Assembly: GCF_036504375.1 (NCBI RefSeq)
Contig: NZ_DASXVH010000028.1
Coordinates: 1-58,572 of the forward strand
DNA from: Novimethylophilus sp036504375
GTDB lineage: Bacteria; Pseudomonadota; Gammaproteobacteria; Burkholderiales; Methylophilaceae
Reading direction: 5' to 3'
DNA: 58,572 nucleotides
Program-made: the position numbers and the translations under genes
Shown here: positions 44,068 to 51,560 of the stretch, one piece after another
How the letters are laid out: each line of letters begins with the position of its first letter
Position numbering within the stretch: the first letter of the stretch is position 1
The notes under the pieces: model-generated
Seen by the model: the letters and a program-made list of their open reading frames with translations, nothing else
Databases searched by the model: none
What the model was told of the DNA's origin: nothing

Positions 44068-44604
44068 TTACTCGTTGCCGGTAGTCTTGCCGTGGGTACG
44101 TATCCAGGCTTGAATCTGCAGCACTTCGTCCGGCATCAAGCCGTTATTGGGGTCCGTCGGATCCATCAGCCCTTTGCCCTTGGCTCCCATCCCGCCATTG
44201 GTACCGTGCCAGATGGTTTCGAACATGCCTTTATTGGTCGCGTCCTTGGCATATTTGAAGTCAGGGCCATGCAGGCTGGGACCAGTTTGCCCTTGCGCGT
44301 CGCCACCATGACATTGGGTGCAGGAATATAATTGGAACAATTTCTTGCCCTTATCGATAGCCTCTTGCTTGCCGATATATGGATTTTTGCCCGTCGCAAC
44401 AAATTCCTTGGCTGCAGGGGTATCAAACAGCTCAGGCTTGATCGGCATCGGGCTGCCATCCTGCGTGACTACAAAATCGATTATCTTGCCGCTGGTTTCA
44501 ACAGCCGCAGCCTTTTCACTCTTACCCGCAGTTCCGCCTTTATCGCAGGCCGCCAAAGCGAAAACCGAGATTGCTGCTATCGTAAGCATTACGATTTTCT
44601 GCAT
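44068..44604 (-). CDS. XoxG-like cytochrome c, predicted lipoprotein
   Basis: Monoheme c-type cytochrome of the cytochrome cL group that accepts electrons from PQQ methanol dehydrogenase. Heme site is CTQCH (Cys95, Cys98, His99); GGMGAKGKGLMDP supplies a Met ligand candidate. The signal peptide ends with the lipobox LAAC (Cys20), so lipidation and membrane anchoring are predicted, which is unusual for this group. The 178 residues resemble the next cytochrome upstream. Paralogy by duplication is likely. Confidence 0.82.
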   Translation of the reverse strand: MQKIVMLTIAAISVFALAACDKGGTAGKSEKAAAVETSGKIIDFVVTQDGSPMPIKPELFDTPAAKEFVATGKNPYIGKQEAIDKGKKLFQLYSCTQCHGGDAQGQTGPSLHGPDFKYAKDATNKGMFETIWHGTNGGMGAKGKGLMDPTDPNNGLMPDEVLQIQAWIRTHGKTTGNE

Positions 44605-44665
44605 GATTTTTCCTATCGCTCAAAGGAAGAACATTTTAACTTAAAAACTCCAACCGCCTAAAACA

Positions 44666-44698
44666 CAACGGCCGTCAATCCAAGGATGACGGCCGTTG
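44666..44698 (-). terminator. Strong hairpin between the two cytochrome c genes
   Basis: CAACGGCCGTCA, loop TCCTTGGAT, TGACGGCCGTTG: a perfect 12-bp stem, 18 bases after the stop of the upstream (minus-strand) cytochrome. Only a short T tail (TGTTTT) follows, so it may be a partial terminator or an mRNA stabiliser. Confidence 0.7.
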
Positions 44699-44715
44699 CA
44701 AAAATATTTCAGCGA

Positions 44716-45255
44716 TTACTGAGCAGGTTTCTCATCCAGCCAGGGCTTGTCGCCACCACCCTTATACATGGAGCGTAACCAGCCGATGATGACCAAAATA
44801 TCATCAGTAGAAAGCAATTCCGGATTTCCGGAAGGTTGCTGATGCCAAGTCGGCATCCCGGCATCGGAACCGCCGGCAATAGTCTCGAATATGCCCTTGT
44901 CGGTCACATGCTTGGAATATTGCCAACGGTCATCGGTAATGCTCGGGCCGGTTTGACCGCCGGCATTGCCACCGTGACATTGAGTACAGGAATAATAGCC
45001 GAACTTCTTTTTCCCGGCTTTTGCAGCTTCGGCATCGGCAACAAAACGCTTGGTATAAGGATTGACGCAGGTTTCCAGGAACTGTTTGGCTTCCGGTGTA
45101 TCCTTGTCAGTTGGCTTGATAATAAGCGGCTCATTACCTGCCTTGGTAGACACGAACTTACATTCGGCAGCCGCATTTCCACTGATAACCATTGCACCGC
45201 CCAGTGCCAGTACTGACAAAATCCACCGGGCTCTGCCTAATTTCCTGCTAACCAT
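44716..45255 (-). CDS. xoxG: XoxG-like cytochrome c (cytochrome cL)
   Basis: Soluble periplasmic monoheme cytochrome, expected electron acceptor of XoxF. A signal peptide (about 1-30, ending GNAAA) precedes the mature protein; the heme site is CTQCH (Cys90, Cys93, His94). Two extra cysteines (Cys32 and Cys63) could form a disulfide. PSITDDRWQYSKHVTDKGIF and GGSDAGMPTWHQQPSG are typical; the second gives the probable Met ligand. The 179 residues fit the family. It lies 126 bases from xoxJ. Confidence 0.87.
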   Translation of the reverse strand: MVSRKLGRARWILSVLALGGAMVISGNAAAECKFVSTKAGNEPLIIKPTDKDTPEAKQFLETCVNPYTKRFVADAEAAKAGKKKFGYYSCTQCHGGNAGGQTGPSITDDRWQYSKHVTDKGIFETIAGGSDAGMPTWHQQPSGNPELLSTDDILVIIGWLRSMYKGGGDKPWLDEKPAQ

Positions 45256-45381
45256 GTCGTCTCCTCGATTATAGATTTAAGTTACAGCTTCAATTTAAAC
45301 ATACAGCAATTTGTATTTCAAATAACGAGCCCGCACCGGATATGGTTGACTCCGCGTCAACAAATGTCCATTGGCGAACCA

Positions 45382-46317
45382 TTATTCAAACTTTGGAATA
45401 GCGTCGCCGCGGTCTTTGTCTTTCGACTGACTTTTAACCATTTCAGTCTTGCGCTCGTCCACTATTTGCACATTCGGGATTCCGTAATCATTCAGAATCT
45501 TCTGAATATCGCCCTTACGCCGCTCAAGAACTTCATTAATCATCGTTATGCGCTCTTTATCCTTTTTGCGAACACCGACGGAAATATTCCAATATTCCTT
45601 ACCGTGCACATTATTTTGTTCATACTCCGGGGCTGGCACTACGACCAGATCCGATCCCGCTCTTTTGGCGAAGTAACCACCAATGGGGCCCCATACTACA
45701 GCGACATCAATGTCGCCCTTGACCAGATCGTCGATCATGAAGCTCGGGGGCAGGTTCAGGTCTCGCATAATGCGATACGGGCGTGAATTTTCCAGTAAGC
45801 CCTTATCTGATAAAGGTCGAGTGGGAGGGGTCTGGCCGATAACACCGATTTTGGCTTTGTGCAGATCCGGGGAATCCCAATCTTTAATATTCAAGCCACT
45901 GCCTTTCTTGTAAACGAAGACATAGCCTGAGCGGTAATACGGCTTGGATGTCAGCATCATATCGTTGCCCGCGACAGTGCCGATGATCACATCACAACGT
46001 CGTGCATTCAATGTATTGCGGATAAATCCTATGCGATCGTACCAGAACTGATACTTAACCTGTTTTCCCAGATCCTTCGCTATCAGTTCGGCAATCTTAT
46101 TCTCAAACCCTTCCATCTTGTCGTTTGAATAAGGAAGATTATCCTTATCGGCGCATACGCGGAATTCACCCGCGTCTTCGGTGCGCACAGGCTCTCCACC
46201 ACGGCCTATCTCCGCATCAAAATCCAGTTCCTGCTTTACTGCTTCAGCTGCGTATCCGTTTGTCGCAAACACACCGAATATCACTACAACTGCAAAACAT
46301 TTCAATTTGGCAAGCAT
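45382..46317 (-). CDS. xoxJ: XoxJ, periplasmic binding-like protein of methanol oxidation
   Basis: Member of the quinoprotein dehydrogenase-associated substrate-binding-like family (MxaJ/XoxJ), thought to help activate or assemble the dehydrogenase. A signal peptide (about 1-23) is followed by FRVCADKDNLPYSNDKMEGF and CDVIIGTVAGNDMMLTSKPY, both typical. The 311 residues are full length. It follows xoxF with a terminator hairpin in between, so part of its transcription may depend on read-through or its own promoter. Confidence 0.9.
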   Translation of the reverse strand: MLAKLKCFAVVVIFGVFATNGYAAEAVKQELDFDAEIGRGGEPVRTEDAGEFRVCADKDNLPYSNDKMEGFENKIAELIAKDLGKQVKYQFWYDRIGFIRNTLNARRCDVIIGTVAGNDMMLTSKPYYRSGYVFVYKKGSGLNIKDWDSPDLHKAKIGVIGQTPPTRPLSDKGLLENSRPYRIMRDLNLPPSFMIDDLVKGDIDVAVVWGPIGGYFAKRAGSDLVVVPAPEYEQNNVHGKEYWNISVGVRKKDKERITMINEVLERRKGDIQKILNDYGIPNVQIVDERKTEMVKSQSKDKDRGDAIPKFE

Positions 46318-46361
46318 TCCCCATACCTCATCGTCAATTTAGTGGATGTGCGCTTTAAGAC

Positions 46362-46390
46362 AAAAAACACCCCGCCGAAGCGGGGTGTTT
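46362..46390 (-). terminator. Rho-independent terminator after xoxF
   Basis: On the minus strand AAACACCCCGC, loop TTCG, GCGGGGTGTTTTTT: a strong stem with a T-run, 38 bases after the xoxF stop. It would set xoxF expression above that of xoxJ and the cytochromes, as is usual for an abundant enzyme. Confidence 0.92.
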
Positions 46391-46427
46391 AACTGACACA
46401 CTAACTGACGGTTAGTTCTGTAACGAA

Positions 46428-48305
46428 TTACAGGCTGAACACGGTCAGTGCACCGCCGCCAGGAGCAGCGTTGTACTTGGTCAGTTCCTTGTAGCCACCA
46501 GCAGCACCCAGTGCGTCGGTGTCGTTGGTCAGGCCCAGGTTCATCGCCACGCCAGCCCAGCCGCCGATACCGGACAGCACGCCAACGTATTGTTTACCCT
46601 TGTGGCCATAGGTAAAGGCATTGCCGATCACGCCGGAACCAACTTGGAACTTCCACAGCTCCTTACCGTTCTTCGCGTCAACAGCCTTGAACCAACGGTC
46701 CAGGGTGCCGTAGAACACGATGTCGGATGCGGTAGCCAGAGAACCGCCCCATGCGGAGAATTTCTCTTTGTTGTACCACGCGGCCTTGCCCTTGGAACCA
46801 TCCCAGCCCATGAAGCCGCCCATCACGCCATCCGGACCAGCAAACATGGTCAGGGTAGCGCCAACCCAAGGTTGACCGGCAACGTACTTGGACTCAACCG
46901 GCTCGTAAGTCATGCAAACGTGGTTGAGCGGAACGTAGAACAGGCCGGTCTTGGGAGAGTAAGAAGCCGGTTGCTCGTCCTTGGTACCCAGCGCTGCCGG
47001 GCAGATGCCCTTGGCGTTGTAGTCTTGGTGGGTGGAGTACTTGGCATCCTTATCAGGTACGCCAGACTTCATGTCAACCTTGGTTGCCCAGTTAACGAAC
47101 GGGTTAACCTTTTCAGCAACCAGCAGCGAGCCGTTGGCAGCGTCAAAAGTGTAGCCGAAACCGTTACGGTCGAAGTGCGTAGCCAGCTTCTTGCCACCCT
47201 TGTCCCACAGGATAACTTCGTTAATGCCGTCATAGTCCCACTCGTCGTGCGGGGTCATTTGATAGCCCCACTTGGCGACACCGGTGTCGACGTCACGGGC
47301 GAAAATGGTCATGGACCACTTGTTGTCGCCAGGACGAACGTCCGGGTTCCATACGGACGGGTTACCGGTGCCGTAGTAGACCAGGTTGGACTTAGGATCA
47401 TACGGCCACCAGCCCCATACGGAACCACCACCGTGTTGCCAGCCATCCTTGACAGCTTGCGGCTTGAGCCAGGTCTTCACGCCAAGATCCTTTTCCGGGA
47501 ACTTGAGTTGATCCTTGGACAGAGCCTTGAAGGAACCACCCTGCTTGTTACCACCGTTCACATCTTCATAAACGGACAGAGCATTGTAGTGCGGGTTGGC
47601 AGAGTTGAAATCAGCGCCGATCAGGACTTCGCTGTCCGGGCCAGTGCTGTATGCCTTCCAAGCCAGGGAGCCATCCTTCAGGTTGTAAGCGGCGATGAAG
47701 CAGCGAACGCCGAATTCAGCACCGGAACAACCGGTCAGAACCTTGTCCTTGATGACGTGAGGAGCATTGGTGTTGGTTGCGCCAACCTTCGGGTCGTTAA
47801 CCTTCACGTCCCAAACCTTGGCACCGGTCTTCGCATCCAGAGCGACCAGCATGCCGTCGTTCTGTTGCAGGAAGATCTTGCCGTCGCCATAGCCCAGACC
47901 ACGGTTCACGTTGTCGCAGCACAGCACTGCTTGAACGGACGGATCCTGCTTAGGGAAGTAAGCCCAAGAGATCTTTTGGTTGTCATTCAGGTCCAACGCG
48001 TAAACGTTGTTCGGGAACGCAGTGTGAACGTACATCATGTTGCCAATAACCAGCGGGGAACCTTCATGACCGCGGTTTACACCGGTAGCGAATGTCCAGG
48101 CAGCCTTCAGGTTCTTGACGTTGCCCTTATTGATTTGGGTCAGTCCGCTGAAGCCTTGGTTGGTATGGTCATGACGTGGGTGGGCCCAGTTATTTTGATC
48201 CGCAATTGCGGCCTCTTGATCTGCAGCAGCCATGGCAGCCATCGGCATCGCGACGGACATACCAAGTGCAACACCAAGAGCGACCTTGATTTTGCTCATC
48301 TCCAT
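46428..48305 (-). CDS. xoxF: Lanthanide-dependent PQQ methanol dehydrogenase XoxF
   Basis: Periplasmic quinoprotein that oxidises methanol to formaldehyde, or on to formate, passing electrons to cytochrome c. A signal peptide (about 1-27) leads to an eight-bladed propeller. Adjacent cysteines Cys129-Cys130 (VLCCDNVNRG) form the disulfide over PQQ. HDEWDYDGIN carries catalytic Asp357 and the extra Asp359 that marks lanthanide enzymes; Glu197 and Asn315 complete the metal site. The 625 residues are normal. No mxaF or mxaI is nearby. Confidence 0.95.
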   Translation of the reverse strand: MEMSKIKVALGVALGMSVAMPMAAMAAADQEAAIADQNNWAHPRHDHTNQGFSGLTQINKGNVKNLKAAWTFATGVNRGHEGSPLVIGNMMYVHTAFPNNVYALDLNDNQKISWAYFPKQDPSVQAVLCCDNVNRGLGYGDGKIFLQQNDGMLVALDAKTGAKVWDVKVNDPKVGATNTNAPHVIKDKVLTGCSGAEFGVRCFIAAYNLKDGSLAWKAYSTGPDSEVLIGADFNSANPHYNALSVYEDVNGGNKQGGSFKALSKDQLKFPEKDLGVKTWLKPQAVKDGWQHGGGSVWGWWPYDPKSNLVYYGTGNPSVWNPDVRPGDNKWSMTIFARDVDTGVAKWGYQMTPHDEWDYDGINEVILWDKGGKKLATHFDRNGFGYTFDAANGSLLVAEKVNPFVNWATKVDMKSGVPDKDAKYSTHQDYNAKGICPAALGTKDEQPASYSPKTGLFYVPLNHVCMTYEPVESKYVAGQPWVGATLTMFAGPDGVMGGFMGWDGSKGKAAWYNKEKFSAWGGSLATASDIVFYGTLDRWFKAVDAKNGKELWKFQVGSGVIGNAFTYGHKGKQYVGVLSGIGGWAGVAMNLGLTNDTDALGAAGGYKELTKYNAAPGGGALTVFSL

Positions 48306-48365
48306 GTTAAATCTCCATAGTGATTACTAAGGGTTTAGAGTAAGCGTGGCCTCCTCGGGGTTCAC

Positions 48366-48383
48366 GCCATCCCTAGGGATGGC
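48366..48383. promoter_or_regulatory. xoxF: Perfect 18-bp palindrome in the xoxF leader
   Basis: GCCATCCCTAGGGATGGC is its own reverse complement. It lies 61 bases upstream of the xoxF ATG and downstream of the candidate promoter. As DNA it is a plausible repressor or activator site; as RNA it folds to a 7-bp stem with a CUAG loop. No T-run follows, so it is not a simple terminator. Confidence 0.6.
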
Positions 48384-48435
48384 ACAAAACCTTTTGGAGA
48401 CCAGCTTCGCAACACTTTTTAAGTGCAGCTGATGC

Positions 48436-48464
48436 ATGGTAGATCAGTCACAATCGATTTGCAA
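48436..48464 (-). promoter_or_regulatory. xoxF: Candidate xoxF promoter
   Basis: On the minus strand, -35 TTGCAA (48464-48459), a 17-base spacer, and -10 TACCAT (48441-48436), each 4/6 to consensus. The start would be near 48429 and leave a leader of about 124 nt that contains the palindrome. Other positions are possible. Confidence 0.35.
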
Positions 48465-48563
48465 CACCATCGCAACAAATTGATCGAGCCTTGAAATATC
48501 CTACCCTGCGGTGGTGCTATCATACACAAAAAAATATCGGACACAATAGGGGCGCGACATCCC

Positions 48564-49526
48564 ATGGCATCTCCCTCTGAAAGCCTTATATTTCCTGCCA
48601 TTGAGCCCTATAGCAGCGGTTGGATTCAGACCTCGTCGGTACATAAATTTTATTATGAGGAATGCGGCAATCCTGCTGGTGCGCCAGTCATAGTACTGCA
48701 TGGCGGCCCCGGCAGCGGCTGCACGCCGGCGCAACGGCGTTTCTTCGATCCCGCCCACTATCGAGTCGTCCTGTTCGACCAACGCGGCTGCGGCCGCAGC
48801 GAACCTGCGGGTTGCACCGAGAATAATACGACGCAGGACTTGATCGCTGATATCGAATGCCTGCGCCAGCATTTGGATATTGGCAAATGGCTGGTATTCG
48901 GCGGATCCTGGGGCAGCACTCTGGCGCTAGCTTATGCTGCAACCTACCCGCAGCACATATGTGGGATGGTGCTGCGCGGCATTTTCCTGGCTCGCAGCAA
49001 TGAACTGGATTGGTTTTTGCATCAGGCCCGCCACATCTTTCCTGAAACCTGGGAGCAATTCGTCTCGGCCCTAGCCCCAGAGGAGCAAACAGATATTCTT
49101 ACTGCTTATGCGCACCGCATATCCAACGACGACGCCTCGCTACACATTCCCGCAGCTCGCATCTGGAGTGCGTATGAAACCTCCATCATGACCCTGCTGC
49201 CGACCGAGCCATCCTCTACCCCTTTAACCGATGCCGCCATCCTGGCACGCGCTCGCATACAATTACATTATCTGACCAACGGCTGTTTCATATCAGACAC
49301 CCCTCTTTTGGATCAGGTGCAAAGCTTCCGCCATATTCCAGCCGCAATCATTCAGGGCCGCTACGACATGGTATGCCCCATATTGAGCGCGCATGAATTG
49401 CATAAGGCATGGCCCGAAACCGACTTTCATATCGTCCCCGACGCAGGTCATGCCGCGTTCGAGCCCGGCATCGCCGCGGCGCTCATTCAAGCCACGGAAC
49501 GCTTCAAATCCGGCCAGAATCCATAA
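48564..49526 (+). CDS. pip: Proline iminopeptidase
   Basis: Alpha/beta-hydrolase peptidase that removes N-terminal proline from peptides. HGGPGSGCTPAQRRFFDP is the oxyanion-hole region, the nucleophile Ser115 is in FGGSWGSTLALAYA, and the base pair is near GRYDMVCP (Asp) and DAGHAAFEPG (His). The 320 residues are normal. It is divergent from xoxF across a 258-base gap. Confidence 0.93.
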   Translation: MASPSESLIFPAIEPYSSGWIQTSSVHKFYYEECGNPAGAPVIVLHGGPGSGCTPAQRRFFDPAHYRVVLFDQRGCGRSEPAGCTENNTTQDLIADIECLRQHLDIGKWLVFGGSWGSTLALAYAATYPQHICGMVLRGIFLARSNELDWFLHQARHIFPETWEQFVSALAPEEQTDILTAYAHRISNDDASLHIPAARIWSAYETSIMTLLPTEPSSTPLTDAAILARARIQLHYLTNGCFISDTPLLDQVQSFRHIPAAIIQGRYDMVCPILSAHELHKAWPETDFHIVPDAGHAAFEPGIAAALIQATERFKSGQNP

Positions 49527-49549
49527 CGGCAGCACAAGTGCCGCACACA

Positions 49550-50827
49550 ATGCCATTCATTAAAGCCAAAAAAATCGCAGGCCGAAGCATCGCCGCCCCC
49601 AAGGCAGTGATGGCGCGCCACCGCTACAGCGCTCCCCTATTCGTGCTGAGAGAGTCGCTGTCGGCCTTTAGACGCCACAATGGTTTTGGAATATCCGCCT
49701 CGCTCTCGTTCTACGCCCTGTTTGCAATGATTCCCATGGCGTTGCTGATTTTCTTTTTGCTAAGCCATTTTGCAGTGTCTTCCAGCTACGCCATCGTGAA
49801 ACTGGCAATACTGGTCAGCAACCTGGTGCCGAAGTACAGCAACCGCATCATGATCGAGGTATACAACATCGCCAAGCACAAAGCGGTATGGGGGGTTTTT
49901 GGCATGATCGCTTTACTATGGGCGGCAACACCGCTTGCCGGAGCGTTGCGAAGCGCCTTTTTCACGATAGCCCGAGTTGCGGAACATCCTTCCTATCTAA
50001 AGCGCAAGCTGGAAGACGTACTGGGAGTCGTCGGCATTCTGGCCTTATTTTTTCTTTTCACTTTTAGCGGCCTGATGCTGGAAAAGGCTTTGGGCATCTT
50101 CAGCCACTTGCCCTGGTTTGCCAGCACGCTCAACTGGCTGGCCTCGCTGATTGTCAGCACATTATCGATCGCCCTTTTTTATCGCACCTTCTCTCCTGCC
50201 GTCACCAGATGGCGGCATATTTTAACTGGATCGCTCATTACCGCCCTGCTGTGGAGCGCAATGCGGCCGGCATTCGGGCTCTTCCTGATAGCCAACCATT
50301 CATATGGCACGATCTTCGGTGGCATGAAAAATCTGTTCCTCTCCATCGGCTGGCTCTATTACGGTTTCGTCGTTTTTCTGATCGGCACTGAAATCATCGC
50401 CACCCTGCATAAACGGGATGTGCTGATGCTGCGCGGCCTGTTCCTCGACACACCGTCCGATCCCGACCAGTACCACAGCAGGCTGATGGCTTTGTTCGGC
50501 CGCACTTATCAGAAACATGAGCCCGTCTTTCGGCAAGGCGAGACAGGAAACAGCCTGTATTACATACTCTCAGGCGATATCGCCATTCGGCATGATCACC
50601 ATCTATTGAGAACGCTTGGGGCAGGCGGTTATTTTGGCGAAATGGCATTTTTGACTGGTACGCCACGTACCGCCGACGCTCTCGTCGAGTCCGAATCCGC
50701 GCGGATTGTTGTCATAAGCCCCGAAAATCTTGAGATGCTGCTATTAGAAGAACCCAAGGTAGCGCTGGGTTTTCTGAAGGAGATGGCGCTGCGCCTTAAA
50801 GAAAGCAACGTCCGCCAGGCACATTAG
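49550..50827 (+). CDS. YihY/BrkB-family membrane protein fused to a cyclic-nucleotide-binding domain
   Basis: Two-part protein. Residues about 25-295 form a YihY/BrkB six-helix domain (RRHNGFGISASLSFYALFAM, then AATPLAGALRSAFF and FGGMKNLFLSIGWLYYGFVV). Residues about 318-420 form a Crp-like cNMP-binding domain (EPVFRQGETGNSLYYILSGD, GAGGYFGEMAFLTGTPRTAD). The phosphate-binding cassette GEMAFLTGTPRTA is intact. The start is ATG 49550 (425 residues); a longer frame from 49409 overlaps pip. YihY proteins have no settled function; here control by cAMP or a related nucleotide is inferred. Confidence 0.85.
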   Translation: MPFIKAKKIAGRSIAAPKAVMARHRYSAPLFVLRESLSAFRRHNGFGISASLSFYALFAMIPMALLIFFLLSHFAVSSSYAIVKLAILVSNLVPKYSNRIMIEVYNIAKHKAVWGVFGMIALLWAATPLAGALRSAFFTIARVAEHPSYLKRKLEDVLGVVGILALFFLFTFSGLMLEKALGIFSHLPWFASTLNWLASLIVSTLSIALFYRTFSPAVTRWRHILTGSLITALLWSAMRPAFGLFLIANHSYGTIFGGMKNLFLSIGWLYYGFVVFLIGTEIIATLHKRDVLMLRGLFLDTPSDPDQYHSRLMALFGRTYQKHEPVFRQGETGNSLYYILSGDIAIRHDHHLLRTLGAGGYFGEMAFLTGTPRTADALVESESARIVVISPENLEMLLLEEPKVALGFLKEMALRLKESNVRQAH

Positions 50828-50836
50828 CTTTCAGAT

Positions 50837-51511
50837 TCATAGCAATCCGCGCTCGGCAAATGACAGCGCCGTATTGCCGGCTATCACGAAATGATCGAAC
50901 ACCTTCACATCCACCAATCCCAGAGCGTCTTTAAGCGTTCGGGTCAGCACCTCGTCGGCGCGACTCGGTTCGGCAACCCCCGAGGGATGGTTGTGGGCAA
51001 AGATAACGGCGGCCGCATTATGGTGCAGTGCACGCTTGACGATCTCGCGCGGATAGACGGACGTTTGCGTCAGCGTACCGGAAAATAAATTTTCCGATCC
51101 GATCAAGCGATTCTGCGCATCCAGAAACAGCACCATAAACACTTCATGCTGAAGCTTGCCCAATTGCAAACGCAAAAAATTTCGCACCTGCTCCGGCGAG
51201 GACAGCACATCGCGCACCTGCATCTCTTCGCCAAGCGCGCGCTGCACCATTTCAAAAATGGCTTGCAACTGAACATATTTGCTCATCCCCATGCCATGCA
51301 CCTCAGCTATGTCGGGCTGGCTGGCAGCAAAAATACCACCCAGATTACCGAAGCGAACCAGCAGATCGCGAGCCAGATCCACGGCGCTTTTTCCCTGAAC
51401 TCCAATACGCAGGAAAATAGCCAGCAGTTCGGCATCGGACAACGCTCCGGCACCTTTCGCCAGCAGCTTCTCCCGGGGGCGCTCATCAGCCGGCCAGTCC
51501 GTAATCGCCAT
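50837..51511 (-). CDS. radC: RadC-family JAMM/MPN protein
   Basis: Predicted metalloprotein with an N-terminal helix-hairpin-helix region (about 30-85, LARDLLVRFGNLGGIF) and a JAMM domain. The metal site is AHNHPSGVAEPSRAD, with His173, His175 and Asp186. The family name comes from a DNA-repair mutation later traced elsewhere, so its role is uncertain. The start is ATG 51511 (224 residues, MAITDWPADERPREKLL); an in-frame start at 51544 adds only poor sequence. It is divergent from coaBC. Confidence 0.92.
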   Translation of the reverse strand: MAITDWPADERPREKLLAKGAGALSDAELLAIFLRIGVQGKSAVDLARDLLVRFGNLGGIFAASQPDIAEVHGMGMSKYVQLQAIFEMVQRALGEEMQVRDVLSSPEQVRNFLRLQLGKLQHEVFMVLFLDAQNRLIGSENLFSGTLTQTSVYPREIVKRALHHNAAAVIFAHNHPSGVAEPSRADEVLTRTLKDALGLVDVKVFDHFVIAGNTALSFAERGLL

Positions 51512-51560
51512 CAATAATCCTTTCGTATAGAATTGATGCAACAATAAATTTCAGAAGATT

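Noticed and set aside
46590..48320. 576-residue plus-strand reading frame opposite xoxF
   Set aside because: It is fully antisense to xoxF, whose domain motifs and residues are unmistakable. Its own sequence shows no known domain and no start signal.
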